This document shows positions 12,531 to 25,400 of a DNA stretch of 64,000 bases, piece after piece. The stretch is from Fratercula arctica (lineage: Eukaryota; Chordata; Aves; Charadriiformes; Alcidae). The translations under genes and the position numbers were made by a program. The stretch spans positions 54,074,096-54,138,095 of the forward strand of contig CANTUZ010000003.1 of assembly GCA_947846985.1 (NCBI GenBank), read 5' to 3'. The notes beneath the pieces were generated by a model. The model was not told the DNA's origin. It did no database searches and saw nothing but the letters and a program-made list of their open reading frames with translations. How positions within the stretch are numbered: position 1 is the stretch's first letter; each line of letters begins with the position of its first letter.

Positions 12531-14819
12531 TAGATTTTAGAAGGCAAAACAAGCACCATGGAAAATTTTAGTTACATGGAGTTGTCTCACCTTATCTTTT
12601 CCTTAAAACTCTGCAAACTTTTCAGGTAACTGCCTAAATATGAATGACTTTTTAGCCTTCAGTAGACCATTTATGTCCTTTTGGGACAAAGATTAATTCC
12701 TAGTCATATCTATTTAGTTGCATAACGAACATCTGCAGAAATGGCATGGCTGTAAGGTAGCTTTATGTTTGGGAAAGGTGATCCTGTAGCAGTAAGAGCA
12801 AATAAGCAGACAGATACATGGCTGAAGTCACATCCTGCAAATTTAGCTGTTTGCAAGAATATGGTCGCATTTTCTCCTGAAATATGTGGCGCCTATAGCC
12901 TACCTGAAAAGTCATCAGGCCTGTCTTCGTGTATGTAGTCTAAGTTGTGTTTTCCTTTGGTTTTCCACAGTATTTAGAAACCCAGTACATGAAGCGATGG
13001 CTTACTGTTCGGCAACGAACACCAACATGGAGTGAAAAGACAGTTCTCACTCAGCTCAGCGAGTAGTTGGTTTTGTCTGGTGTATCCATAAACCAGAAAG
13101 CTGCTCCAGCTATCAGACAGGGGTATATGCCTCTCAGCTGAGAGATCTGATGCTTCACCTCATCTCCTCCCGGTCCCTCCCTTACCTGGACAGTACACGT
13201 CGTTAAAGCTTTTGCCTATGTCTTCCGGGGAGCATCTTAAGGAAGAATGAGCAATCGGGGACGTAATCCAAACTCTTCTGTCCACGTGCCCGTGCTTTGT
13301 GGAGGAGCATGATCTGCTGAGCCTTGCTCTAAACTTCGATACTGGGAGAACGCGGCCCTTGAGGTTGAGCCCACCTTGTAGATGTCAGCTTCATTCCTGC
13401 TCCAGATCTAGTTTCTGCTCCGAGTATTAGGGCGAGTCGTGGCCTGTCCCTGTTGAAATAACTGAGGCTTAGCAATGCCAAACCCATCCCCTTTGGCTTC
13501 GGGCCGGGAAGCTGAAATGCGCTGGCAGGTGAGCGCATCAGGGTGCAAAGAAGTCTCCGCCGTGTCAGTCCCGCGACGTGAGCAGAGACGCTCGGTGTCG
13601 GCGGCAGCCCTGCAGGCTGGCGTTTGAGCAGGGAGAGGGAAACGGAGCCAGTTTCTCAGTCGTAGCTAGCTGGTGGGCATTTCTGCCAAATCTCCCTTGG
13701 ACAAGTTAGTGCTAGTCCTGTCAGCACTTGCTGTGGGGAAAACCTTTCTTCCTGCACTTCTTGGGACAGAAAGCTGGCAAGGAGAGCCCGGCAGCGCCTC
13801 TCTTCCAAGGAGGCTGCAGGGATCCGGGGGAGATGTGAGGGCGCAGGGGAGGGAGGGCAGCAGCCTCCTGCCTGCCTGCCCCATGGGGGGCTGAGCGCCA
13901 GGTCGTTTCTCGCCAGACTGGGGCAGGACGGTGCTGATAGAGGACAGTGTTTGCTCCTTAAAGCATGAAAACCCACCTCCTCACAATGGGGGTCCTTGTC
14001 AGAAACTCTGCTGTGAAAACTCCCTGGAGCCTCCGCGTAATTGTAGCTTTCCAGCAGGTTTTGCCCCAAAGAACGTGATTTGGCCCATCAGCATTGGCTG
14101 GAAACTGAGCTTTCTAGTGACTCCACAATCCAGCCCTTGTCAGTCACGCCACTTGGGTCCGTGCATGGGGCTCTTTGTGATAAACCTCACTGGAATTTGG
14201 AAACTGTTCAGCAAATTTGACCTCTACTTTGTCTTATAAATATCACAGTGTCAAGCAGCATCGCGCATGTCTTATCACTCCAAAACTGGGAGAAGGAGAT
14301 GGAATTATTCTGTGGTCAGCTCTGATTTTCCAAAACAATATCCTTTGAGTCAAAGGAAAAAGCTTTTTGCTTCTCAGAAAGAAAAGAGAATGTCCTCTTT
14401 TTGCCTGGGGGAAGGGGGCTCTTCTCAAACTTGCTCTGATCCCTGGTGAGCATGTACCGGTCACCCCAAAGGAGCCTCAAGCATTTTCGCCTTTTGTACG
14501 TAGAGCACCACGGCAGCCAGCTCCTGCGAGAAAGGTGAGACGAGACCCAACCCATTTCTCTGTTTTCACCACGGGAAAGGGAACGGAGGCGGCGGCAAAA
14601 CCTTGGCCAAGAGCAGCTCTGAGCAAAGTTAAGAGCTTCTCACTTCTCTGCAAAAGAGATAGAAAAGGGCAAAACAGATAGCAAAGCTTACAGCGCAGCA
14701 ATCCAGGGCAAACAGGGAAAATGCGTTTGGCCACAGGTCAGCATCTTATAAGAAAGCTGCTGCTCCTCGCTAACATGAGGAAGGTCAGGCCCTTCCTTTC
14801 CTTAAAAAATGTATGTGGT
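12531..14819. other. Intergenic, CpG density rising from about 13.3 kb
   Basis: No coding exon recognised. CpG dinucleotides become frequent at about 13.33-13.64 kb (for example CCCGCGACGTGAGCAGAGACG near 13570) and remain above the level of the rest of the window, forming a shore to the islands downstream. Confidence 0.5.
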
Positions 14820-15320
14820 TCCACGGTGCCCCCTCCCCGTCCCATCCCCCATGGCGGCGGCAGCCATGCCGGTGCTGTCACAGGCGGCAGGAGGGGACGC
14901 AGCGGCACGGCCACCTTGGGAGCCCGGCACAGCTGGCGGCCCGGCTTGCTGCCGAATCGCTGTGTGGCCTGGCCTAATTGCTTAAAGCTTTCCTTTCCGC
15001 GAAGGCTGGAGCGCGGTATTTATCTACTCTGCAAAACTTTTTATGAGAATTGGTACGGTTTTGTAGAATTCCTGAATAACAGGGATCACAATAGCCGCGG
15101 CGGAGCCAGACTTCGCAAACCCCGACGCCTGCGCCGTTTGCCTTCTCTACGCACAGCCTCTGCAGGCGGGAATCGTGCTCCTCTGCCTCCCGCCGATCCC
15201 GGCGGCAAGTGCCCCACATCCCTCAAAATCCAGCTGAGGTGCCACTGCCCAGCGAGCCCCAGGCGCTCCGGCCTCCGCTTGCCTCCTCCTCCATCAGTCC
15301 CAGGCTGGGAAAGGAGCCCG
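14820..15320. promoter_or_regulatory. Weak CpG island
   Basis: Counted by eye, the 60-base rows starting at 14821, 14881 and 15121 hold about 5, 6 and 7 CpG each, against 0-1 in most rows of the window. Composition is clearly GC-rich, with ATGGCGGCGGCAGCC near 14850. A 256-codon + strand frame (14721-15491) crosses it, but its arginine/proline-rich sequence has no domain I recognise and is probably a by-product of base composition. The segment could be an alternative promoter or part of a broad CpG shore. Confidence 0.45.
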
Positions 15321-17352
15321 AGCGCCACTGGAAGGCAGCTGAATGGAGCTCTCTCAACCACTCGGCGACTTTGCCCTGATTTATATTCCTCTGGAAATAA
15401 AAAGGAGGCACTGAGAATTTCCCTGGGGAAATTTTCCGTGGGGGGAAAAACCTCCTCGTTTTCCTGCCAGATCGTGAGGTGGGAAAAGTAATTGGAAACA
15501 GGACAGGTAATCCCCACCTTCCCCAAAATATCCCTTCAGGTTTTGGCCAGCCCTTACGTACTGTGAAGCCAGCAGTGTCACATCGTAATCCTTGAAGACT
15601 CCTCTTACAGGCAACATTTAGGATCAAATAGTAATAGTAATGACAAATAGTAATGATAATAATACTGTGGTTACCTCACAGTGTTAATGTTCAACTGAAC
15701 AGTAGTTGCTGCAATTGAAAACAACCAAAAAACCGCTTGGTGTGCAGAGGAAGCCTTATGCAGGAGGTGGCCGAGTGCAGGTTAAACTGCGGGAGCCTCT
15801 TGCTGAGGAGGCCTGGACTGCAGTGCTCGATGCCTGGGGCGTAGATAGCTTTTTCTTGTCCCCCCCCCTCCCCCAGTGCACACCAGTCATTTCAGTTTGG
15901 ATGAAACAGCCTTTTAGAAAAAACTAGCAAGCCAAGCCAAACCCAAATATCCGTTGTTTTCTCCAACTTGTCCCTCCAAAAGCGGTTTGCTTTAGTCCAG
16001 TGAGTCAAAAGGTATTGTTCCCTTACTCATCATTCCCATTTGCATTTCTCAAGAGGAGACCTGGCAGAGAAATGGTGTGGACAAGACCTGAAGATTGCAG
16101 TGGGACTCAGTAGCTTGTTCTCGGGGAAGCGCCGCATTAGCTGTTGGGACTGCAGGCCTGGAGACTGTCTAAATGGTTGTTGTTAGTCGCTCGGGGCCAG
16201 TGGAGCCTGCGTGAAGGTGCCACCCTAAAGGGAACCGCAATCTGAAATAACCAAGTGGAGCAAAAACGGGCTGGCACACGCAGCAACGGCAGGTTCCCAC
16301 CGTAGCACTGCAGTTAAGTGGTTCGCACGTGTTGGGTTTCTGCACTTTATAGGAACATAAGCAGGTATATGTGTATAGCTTCAAAACACTAGCTACAGCC
16401 CTCTGGAGCTCCACAGGGTGTTTTTTTAAATGAAAGACAAAAGTGTTTTGCTCCTGTAAAGTTTGAAAGAAGTTTGGAAACCAGAGCAGAGAAACCAGAA
16501 AAGAGGTGAGATGTGTGGTGAGGTGTAAGGAGCAGAACCCTGTACAAGGAGAGGCAAGGAAAGATACCCCGGTACAGTTATTAAGCAGCTGGGAGCTGGC
16601 AGAATGGCCAGCACAGCCTCTCTGGCTCCATTCTCCCTGCCCCTGCTGCTGAGGGCACACTTTGTGAAAAGCCCACACCTGATGAAAGACAAGAACACAC
16701 AGTAACAAGGAAAGGATTCAGCCTGGGTCCAGGTGTAACTGCTTGATTACCCTGGAAGTCACTGGCTTTCAGGTGCTAGACCCAATCCAAGAGGAGGTGA
16801 GTAGGGACAGGATCCTTTCTTCCTTTTAGTTCCCATCAGTGAAGGCCGCTGCTGGTGCCAATTGACTAATACTGCACATTTATAAAAGGAGGCAAGGCTG
16901 CCTATAATACTGTTCCAAGCTTTCTTCTAGCAACCAGCCAATATCAGCTTTGTTTAAAGGTTTTCTTCGCATCTCAATCTCAATTTTGTGCCCTCTGCTT
17001 CTCCAAAAAAAAAAAAAAAAAAAAGTGCTAAAGTCAAGGGAGGTCTGGGCTGACTCATTTTTCTCAGAGGAAGGCTTTTTCCTCCTCCTGCTGCGGTCCC
17101 TTGTTCCCACACCTCATGGGTCTCTGCATTTCAATGAAGAGCCTGTGCTCCGCAAAAATGCGCTGCAAGCTTTCAAAGAATGCATCTGTTTATATTACCT
17201 CTCCCTGGCCCAACGTCCTGTTTTGGGAAAAATAGCTTCTATAATGAGAAGCCGGGGGGGGGGGAAGCGAACAAATTATTCTTCATGCAGGCGGTGAAGG
17301 TCTTCCTTTCCCCCTTAGCTGCTGCTTCTATTTTGGGGGTGGACTCTATTTT
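15321..17352. other. Intergenic between the two CpG islands
   Basis: No exon or repeat family recognised. It contains a C-rich run near 15861-15874, an A20 tract at 17005-17024 and a G11 tract at 17254-17264. Confidence 0.5.
17005..17024. repeat. A20 homopolymer
   Basis: A run of 20 A on the + strand, upstream of the CpG island. Confidence 0.9.
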
Positions 17353-17356
17353 TTAT

Positions 17357-17375
17357 CACACACACACACACACAC
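17357..17375. repeat. (CA)n microsatellite
   Basis: About nine CA units immediately upstream of the CpG island. Likely length-polymorphic. Confidence 0.9.
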
Positions 17376-17608
17376 CGCCCCCCGGAATAGTAATAGCCTG
17401 GAGAAAACAGTGGATAAACCCAGCAATCCTCGGTGCCCTCTGCCTCCGGAGCTGCAGCCCGAAAGGAAGGACAGCCTGTCGTCCCGCCGCTCGGAGGAGC
17501 TGCCCGGGGAGCGATGCGGGCTGCGGCCGGGCCTTTTCCCCCCGCCCGGCGCTAGAGGGAGCGCGGCCGCAGCCCTGCCCGCCCCGCCGCTGCCCGCCAC
17601 CGGCCCCC

Positions 17609-17616
17609 GGGCGGGG
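17609..17616. promoter_or_regulatory. GC box (Sp1/KLF-type)
   Basis: GGGCGGGG within the CpG island. This motif is common in TATA-less promoters; function is inferred from context only. Confidence 0.4.
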
Positions 17617-17790
17617 GGAGCAGCGGCGGGGTCGGCACCCGAGCGCAAAACAAGCCCCGGAACTTGCCGTCCGAGCTGGCTCCGTGGTTTCGCTTTGGGT
17701 CCTCGCTGGCTGCGGCGCCCCCGGCTCGCTTCGCTCCTCCCCCCCCCCGGCTCCATCTGCCGGGCCCCGGGTACCTGCGGGCCCTCGGCG

Positions 17791-17814
17791 AGGAGGAGGA
17801 GGAGGAGGAGGAGG
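17791..17814. repeat. (AGG)8 trinucleotide repeat
   Basis: Eight consecutive AGG units in the CpG island. In a transcript from this promoter it would lie in or near the 5' UTR. Likely polymorphic. Confidence 0.9.
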
Positions 17815-18030
17815 ACTGGCTTTTGGGGAATAGAAGGGAGCTGCCAGAGAGAGCCTGAGCAGTGCCGGGGCTGCCAAACGCTTCTGGAAGGCAGCGAGCG
17901 TCCAGGCACCGAGAAAAGCAAGAGATATTACAGCCGGGGGATGGTGTGAAATGTGGCGGGATATTAGAAGAGGGAAACCGGGGAGCGGCCACACCTCTGG
18001 AGATCACAGCTCGAGGAGCTCGAGGAGAAA

Positions 18031-21000
18031 GGAAGCGCCTTGCTGCCTACTGAAACGATAATATATGGCTTACTTTCAAGAGCCAACCAAAGAAACCAAC
18101 TGTGTGAAAAGTCCTTTCCAGGCAGGGGCTATAACAACCTTTGATGAACAAACGTAAAACCTGCAAAAGCACATTCCCGTTGACTTTTGGCAGCAGGAAG
18201 AAGAAGTTAAACTTCTGCACAGATGGTACCTTTCTTCTGGCGAAATCAAAGCCCAGAAAAGATGAAGAGTCTAAACTTTATCACTCTCTCTCTCGAGGGA
18301 TTACAATCTCTGTTACAATCCCAGCTTCGCAGGGCGCATTTAGAAGCATGTGCCTCACCCAGTCTTGCGCTTCAGGAAAGGGAGCCTCGGTCTCTTCCTA
18401 CCACCTCGCTTTAAATGGGAGCGTTCCCTCCCCCCATACCTTCCCCCTTCCCGTTACCTCTTCTCCAGCAGCACCACATGAAGCATAGGCAATTATCATT
18501 AGGTGAACTCACCCGTGGTTCCTTGTTAGCTATTTTGGTCTGGACGGAACATAGATCCTGGGACACGGGCACAGAGAGAGATTAGGTGGTTTAAATCTTA
18601 TGCCTTGGGCCCCTCTCCAAGGAAAAGCTGTTGCTAACTTACAGCTGTCTCGTGCTCTCTGTGGAATGAGAGGGAAGTCCATTCAGTCTGGTGAAAATAA
18701 ACCCACCATCATAGCTGGCATTCTCGTTGGTAGTCTCAGCGCAGAGGCCAAGGATTTGAGGGCTATGACACATGAGGCAGCTCGCTCCTAAAGAGCTTGA
18801 TCTGGGTTGAAACGTGTCATCAGAAAAGCATGAGGAGCCTTGTGCTCCCGCTGTCAATACAGTACTTGCCCTCTTCACACGGACCGGCTTTCCTTTTCTG
18901 TCCTGCCAGTCTGGCACACGGCATGGGGACCGTTTACTGTACGTTCACTTTAAAGGAGAAAGACACCCAGTTTCCTCTCACTAAGCTCAAGGGCTCAACC
19001 ATCAATCCTGCAGCTTGCTGTCCATTTTGCCATGACCGTTTGCCGCTCTCTCCTCCTGAATAAAGGGTTGTGTCCTGTCCTGCCTGCTACCTGGCAGGCA
19101 CCCTGTCTTCTCCTCTGCCTGTTCACCCCCCTCTCTTGTGCCCCGGCTCCTCCTGGGCATGAAGCTGAGTGCCCAGGTGCTACCTGGGTAGAGTGACACA
19201 CAGCTGGGCAGACTCTCAAGCACATGAGCAGGGAGAAATGGGCTGTTTCACGGACATTGTTCTGCCAATGTCTTGGTGAGGAGGAACTGGGAGTCCCTGC
19301 AGACACGACTGCACCATGCTGCACCCCAAGGAAAGCCAGAGGTCCCGGGCAGCAGCCATGATTTTTGTCAAGGGACTTGAGAAACTCCTCTTGAGTTTGC
19401 CAGCCCCACAACATCAGCTCTTTGAGCATCCTCTAGCAGCTGGACTTCCACAAAGAAAAGTCCTTCTGCTTTGTGAAGCACTGTTGGCTGGAGGGTCACG
19501 AGAATAGTGCTGACGTGTTTTATTTGTCGCTCTTCACATCACTTAAAATGAAGTTACTACAAGACATTGCAAAGGGGGACGTTAAACAGAGGAATTGAAT
19601 CTCATCAAAGAATTGTTCGTTGCACTGACTGGCCACAGGTGCAGCACTAAGAATAAAGCAGTTGTCAGGATCTCTTCCAGGAGCACGGCAGCGATGTAGC
19701 TGCGTGCATGCTCTGCCCTTGTCAGCCTTCCCCTCCAGTTTAGGATCAAGAGCAAGTCTAGGGCTGTGCAAAAGGCTATCACAGGCAAGAAGTGTTAACT
19801 TTAATAAGGCTATTTATCATACAATATGAGAAAGCAGAAGCTTTCTTCATAGAGGCCTGGAGGTTTTTTCTTTGCTATTTTATCAACAGGTCTGAGAGTT
19901 TATACAGGCTCTTCCTAAGGCATGAAATCTCTGTTGAAGTGGGTTTCGTCATCTTCCCAGCTGAATTCATTTAATAGGGTAAACGCAAGCGTAGCAGACA
20001 GCAAATAGGCCAGAACAACTCTGAGACAAGTGAGCAAGACGGACGTGGTGGCGGAATACACCACCGGCAGAAACCAAAAGGCAAAGAAAAGCCTTCTAGA
20101 ATTGTTGTCACCCATCAAAACTGATTTGCTACCTTACATTGCCACTGTAATGGTCTCACATTTCACAAGCTTTTCCTCATGGAGCCTCGCCCAATGGCCA
20201 CTGACCCTGTGGCTGAAATTAAGGAGGTGAATCACCCTGAAGATGACCTGTGGACTTTTCAAATGAAAGAACAATTAAAAAAAAAAAAAAAAAGAAAGAA
20301 AGAAAAAAAGAAAAAAAAAAGCTTAAAAAAAAAAATCTGTCCTAAGTCTCCAAGTTTTCCCAGGCAATTCTGGGTGGCCTGGCTTGATGTCTTCCGCCTT
20401 CTGTCACTGACATAGGTGTTTTCTTGATACAACTTCCACACACTCCCTGTGAGTCCTCCTCAGAGCTGAGTGTGCTATATGTGCTCATTCTCCAACTTAA
20501 AAAAAAAACTACACCCAAACCAAAAAAGGCTGGAAAAATGTAAGCGAGGGGTGCTCCATCGAGGCCGTGTGGACAGCTCTGCAGCCTCTGCAGCTCCCAG
20601 CTCCTCCACACCTTCCTCTGAAGGCTATGGAAAGGGTTTTAAATTATTTGGTGCCAAGAGAAAGGGAGGCCTGCAGCTGGTTTCAGTCCTGGGGTGAGGA
20701 AGTTAAAAGAATCAAAGAATTAGAGGCAGCTCTTTCACGTAGGTGATTAGTGCAAAGGAATGTCAGATTCGGCAAAGAAAGTTTGCTTATCAAGCTGCAG
20801 ATTTATTAAATGTGTTCCAGACCTGCATTGCTTCATTCAAGTTTAACAGAGCTGTAATACTTAATATGCCCTTTAGCAATTTAATACTCTCTTGTACAAA
20901 TCATTGGAAAATTTAAAATAGAAAAATATGTCCAGGCTTAACTGTAAGAAGAAGGGGAACTCTGTACAAAAACAGAGGAGAAAGAATGCATGGGTAAAGC

Positions 21001-22229
21001 TGAATATTACTGAATATCTTACCACATGTATTATTCTGCTGAGTTATTAGTACGTGCACTCTCATCTGCAGGCTAAAGGAGGAACTAGCAGTAATAAGTT
21101 ACAGAACAACAATTTTCAGCATCCAGGCTTGAGACTGGCACCACATCATGCCCAGAAATTACGCCTCACAAAACACGTTTTATACATTTTTTTTTGCTTT
21201 CAGAGAGCACAAATGTGGGTTTCTTCTTTAAGGAAATTAAAATCAGTTGTTGGTGCTGCTTATAACAGACAGGAAACATTGCTGTCAAACATTTTACAAT
21301 TGCTTTCCCAATAAAAAGGGATGTAAACATTGAACTGGTACATCGCTGAAACTTTAAAGACAATCTTTGTCGGAGACAGAGGGAGGACAAGCCTGTAAAA
21401 TGCCTCGCTGCTGCATAATTACGTGTGATATAAACACATCCATGTAAACATATTTCTGCATTTTGTGTCCCATACCCTGTGTGAGAAAGTTCCTTTGAGG
21501 CTCTATATGCCCAAGGTGTGCAGGGCTCTCTCCCAGTTTGGACAGGAGGATGTTATTTAATATTGGACAGGCACGTGGGAAAGGAGGGAAGGGCTTTATT
21601 TTGTGGTAGTCAATTAGACTGCTTGACTTCTGTTTTTTTAAAGGAATAAAGGCTCTTAAAGCAGCCTTTCCGACCGATTAGCTGCATTATACAAGCATAC
21701 TGCTGACTCTCTAACTGCCCTGCAGAGGGTTGGACCAGAAGATGAGATAGTGCCTGTTGCATCCTACAAGGAGACGTTCCCAGGACAGAATCGGAGTGCA
21801 GGAAAGGGATAGTTACGTACGTGATGAATACATCCATCTCCATCGAGGTGCAACTGGCACAAAACTGTACGTAGTGCAACACGCTATACTGGCCACTTCT
21901 AATGACACTGAGTCATTCTGTCAGTCAGCCAGTGTGTCGCTGCTGACCCAGACTGGTTTCAGTAGCCAGCATGAGTCAAGGATACACACAGATCACAGGG
22001 CCTTACAGAGGCTGGGAAGAGCCATCGGTCCCAGGGGACAAACTTACTTGGAACATAAAGGACAGCGGCAGTAAAGATTTGCCAAAACTCACGAATTGTG
22101 TTAAGCAACAGCGGGACCAGACTCTTCCCCACTCGTGCCCTAGTCACACATTACCAGGCCCTGAGCCCTTTTTAACAATTATCGTTGCCTTCTACTGGCA
22201 ACCTCAGACTAACTCTTTCCATGCTATTT
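18031..22229. other. Non-coding, no gene recognised
   Basis: No exon, RNA gene or clear transposon. There is an A-rich simple repeat at 20277-20334. The open frames here (up to 144 codons) have no recognisable content. If the CpG island is a + strand promoter this is its first intron. Confidence 0.5.
20277..20334. repeat. A-rich simple repeat, (A)n with AAAG units
   Basis: A 58-base segment made of A runs interrupted by single G, with three GAAA units in the middle. It is a low-complexity tract with no attached retroposon recognised. Confidence 0.9.
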
Positions 22230-22480
22230 AAGGGCTGCAGGACTGGAAGTGACCTCCTGAATCACTGATCCCAGTGCCTCCTAATTGGAGGCAACCACAT
22301 CATATGAGCCTAGTCAGAAATGCCTCAAAGTGAGCAGGGTGGTGGGATGTGTGATGATTTCATCCTTCCAAATTCCAGAGGCAACACCCAAGCAGTTGTG
22401 GCAGTGATTGTCTCTTGCTCAGACATTACGGGAAGACTACAGTCGCCTGTTAACAAAAGGAATTTGTGCTGAAAGGTGTT
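22230..22480 (-). mobile_element. Probable degraded CR1 fragment, antisense
   Basis: GCAGGACTGGAAGTGACCTC, then GATCCCAGTGCCTCCTAATT, then GAGCCTAGTCAGAAATGCCT and GATTTCATCCTTCCAAATTC follow, with many changes, the complement of an old CR1 3' end ('...gactggaagggacct...tctagtccagtcccctgc...tagacag...gtttgtc...gattccac...'). The match is weaker than for the copies at 4.7, 34.5 and 51.4 kb. Confidence 0.45.
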
Positions 22481-25400
22481 TTGTTTTGCTTTGTAATTTT
22501 CCTGACGTGGCTATGGAAATGCTGGTGAGGTGGGATCTGGGCAGAGCAGCCACTCGTTTCTCCCGCTGTGCTAAGTAGCAATGGCACCGAGTACTAAAAA
22601 GCAACTTGCCAGCATCTGAGACACTAGGGGAGTTTCCTAGACCTCAGAAAGCCCTATTGAAGCAGAAGCTGGTACAACATATTGAATATCAGCAAGATCT
22701 GGTGTATGGTAGTGGGTCCTAATTCAGGCATGAACGTGTTGTCAATGTCTGCCTTTGAAAGGCACATAGTCCATGGCCTCTGGGATACGCAGAATTTATT
22801 TCCTGAGCAGGGGGAGAGGGCTTTGATTCTCTTTCTCTGTTAGCCTCCACCTCCTGCTTCTCTGCCTTGACTTTGGTGTGTGGCAGCCTGTCTCTGCGCC
22901 TGCAGGAATGACAGTGGGGAGGACCTGGGTAGCCGGTGGTTCTGCCTCTGCAGGGTACAGGTCTTAGAGAGAATTATTTTTTTTTTTTTTCTTGTCATCA
23001 GGTCCACTTGGAGGAAGGGATGCCCTGTGGGATCAGCTCGCTCTCGCTGAGGAACACACCCTGCAAAGCACTTCTCCTACCAGTCCTTTCAGAGGCCATG
23101 AGCTAGGGAGCGGCGTGGAAGCAGCATGATGTCCCCGAGATGGAGATAAGTGACTACCAGAAAGAGAGGAGTGAGCAGGATTGCTTAGATTTTGAAGGTG
23201 GGATAGAGAAACAACTAAAATAAGAGGACAGGGCTGTCACACCAGCCCCTCTACAGACCTTAGAGGCAACTGGGTGTCTGGTCCCATGGATGCTGCTAAA
23301 AAAGTGCTGTTGGGCATAGGCAATATATGAGGGAGTCTGAATATGGTCCAGAAGCACAGGGGGAAAAGGGATGGAAAGGACTTTAGAAAGAAGGGGATGG
23401 ATGCTTACAGCAGCTCCTGGCTAGAAAGCCAGAGCTCCTAGCAAGTGTCGGATTCACCCAGGCGTGGCAAGGCCCAATAGCACCTTCCACCACGGCATGG
23501 CAGAAACAAGCGGCAGGAACTCAGGGCTTCAGGCCTTCCACAGAAACAAGCCTCGTGCGCTGGTGTCCAAAGAAGCTGCCAAAGGACACTGGCAAAGAGC
23601 TATGTGTTAAAGAACAAAGGCCCCTAAAATATCAAATAGTGTTTTAATTTGCTCCAAAACGCAGGGATGAAACTGAGTTTTGTGTCACCACTGAACTGTG
23701 ACGAGCTACTAACAATACCTACTTTGGAGAAGCTGGCATGGTTCCCATAGCTGATAGCCAAAAGCTACATAGAATTATCCACCGCAACAAAGTGAGGATA
23801 ACAAGCAAAAGAGATTCTGTTGTCTGGAGCAGGAAAGGGGCATCACATATAGCTCAGATGCACTGAGGCAGATGATCCAAATAGCTCAGGTTTGGTTTTT
23901 AGTCTCATCTTCAACAAATACCTGACGGAAGAACTCAGTAAAGCTGCTTTCTCTGGAAGAAGGAGACAGATGAATTCTATGCAGTGTGTATGTACACTCA
24001 TTCATATACCATTAATAAGCTGCTAATATAACTGTAACTCAAATACAGCTTAATTCACTTAAATTTAAATTTTTAAATTTAAAAGTAACTCTCGTGAGTC
24101 CTGCTATTTAGGATACAGTAAATTACTGTAGGCTAGGAGTCAAGATTTGGGATTTGGGTTGGAAAGAAGTAGTTTTAACCCTTGCAGGAAAATAGTGCAG
24201 TCCTGCACCTAAAGGCTCAAGAGGTTGGTCATTCACAGCAAGTGGGACGTAACTGATAGGTACAGAGAAAATCAGCGCATTTCCAAGGATGTAAAGCCAT
24301 TATTCACAGTGAGGGGCTACAGTGGCCAGGGGCTTGGGCATTCCCGATGCATCAGAGCATGCCCACAGGCAGCCAACATGTTCTGAGCTTTAATCTCTTT
24401 TCATAAGACGCTGACATACCTCTGGGCATTAAGGTCAGGCAAAATCTTTCAAGACACTAAAAAATATACAGAAAGCTTCATCCATTTTGCTGGAGATTTA
24501 TCTGGTTATTTCTACATGTGGTTGTGTGAAATTTCTTGGCAAAGTTCAGCTTCTAGGAAGGATATTATACAATAGAGATTGTGCTGCATCAACATTGTGT
24601 GAAGAGATATTAAAAATAGACATAAATAGGAATGGCAGGTGTTGGTAGCATCAGTCTTTAAGTCAATTGCATGTGTTTTCCGTAAAGTCCTTTCCTTATG
24701 AAAATCAGTGCTAAGAAAATACGATGACTTCTGCACCTACTCCAGAAAAAAAGAGACCACTCTGCAGGACCTGAGGAAGAGATCTCCCCATCTGAAAACG
24801 ATGCAGCATGCTGGCGGCTCCCATTGCTCTCCCCTGTGCCCTCAGCCCGCTACTAACCCTGGCACAGGAGCAGTAGTACAGCAGCATTCCATCACACCTG
24901 AACAATTCTCCACTTGCAGCTACTTTTACAGTGTGCTTCCAGAAGCAGAAGGGTAAAATTCTGGCCTCACCGATGTGATCCCACAGTCCCCCCCTTCAGA
25001 AAAGGCAAGATTTGTGCCTAGTTAGAAGGAAGACGCAAAGTCCTTCCTTCCACCAAGCTGCACACTCCGGGTAATCCAGGAGCCAGGATGTCAGCTCCTG
25101 CTGATCATCCTTACCTTGCCATGATTTCTCCCAAAGCTGATGACAAAATACATGGTGTGAGCACAGGCTTGGGTAGGGGTGATAAGGAGGACTTAAAGAG
25201 AAAAAATTTCACATCAGAACCAATTTGACATGTGGCCAGCTGGAGGGGCAGTGGCTGGCAGTGGAGTGACAAAGCTGTTCAATACCTGTGGCAGGTCAGT
25301 TCTTAAAGCCCATAAGGTGCTGTGGCAAATGGCCAGTTTTTCCTAGTAGTTTATGTTGCTACACAGACAAATGGAAGCTACCTCTGCAGCTCAGAACATC

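Larger units (their letters stand above)
17410..18030. promoter_or_regulatory. Strong CpG island, candidate promoter
   Basis: This is the most GC- and CpG-dense segment of the window: the row at 17581-17640 alone holds about nine CpG. A GC box GGGCGGGG is at 17609-17616, and several CCGCC/GGCGG elements surround it. No TATA box is evident. An (AGG)8 run lies at 17791-17814. Overlapping open frames of 150-217 codons on both strands are proline/arginine/glycine-rich and read as composition artefacts. The island is about 11 kb past the UST stop. By conserved amniote gene order (UST then TAB2, same strand) it could be the TAB2 first-exon promoter, but no TAB2 coding exon is in the window and no strong + strand splice donor is seen in the island. 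It could equally serve a lncRNA or be bidirectional. Confidence 0.7.

Noticed and set aside
12971..13066. Good acceptor TTTTCCACAG followed by a 31-codon open stretch to a TAG, resembling a short terminal exon
   Set aside because: The peptide matches nothing I know and there is no upstream exon to join; most likely chance.
14721..15491. 256-codon + strand open frame, the longest in the window
   Set aside because: It lies over a CpG-rich segment, is arginine/proline/serine-rich without domains, and has no splice or family support; GC-rich DNA gives long chance frames.
17180..17994. Overlapping open frames of 150-217 codons on both strands
   Set aside because: All are low-complexity Pro/Arg/Gly/Ala products of the CpG island composition, present in several frames at once.
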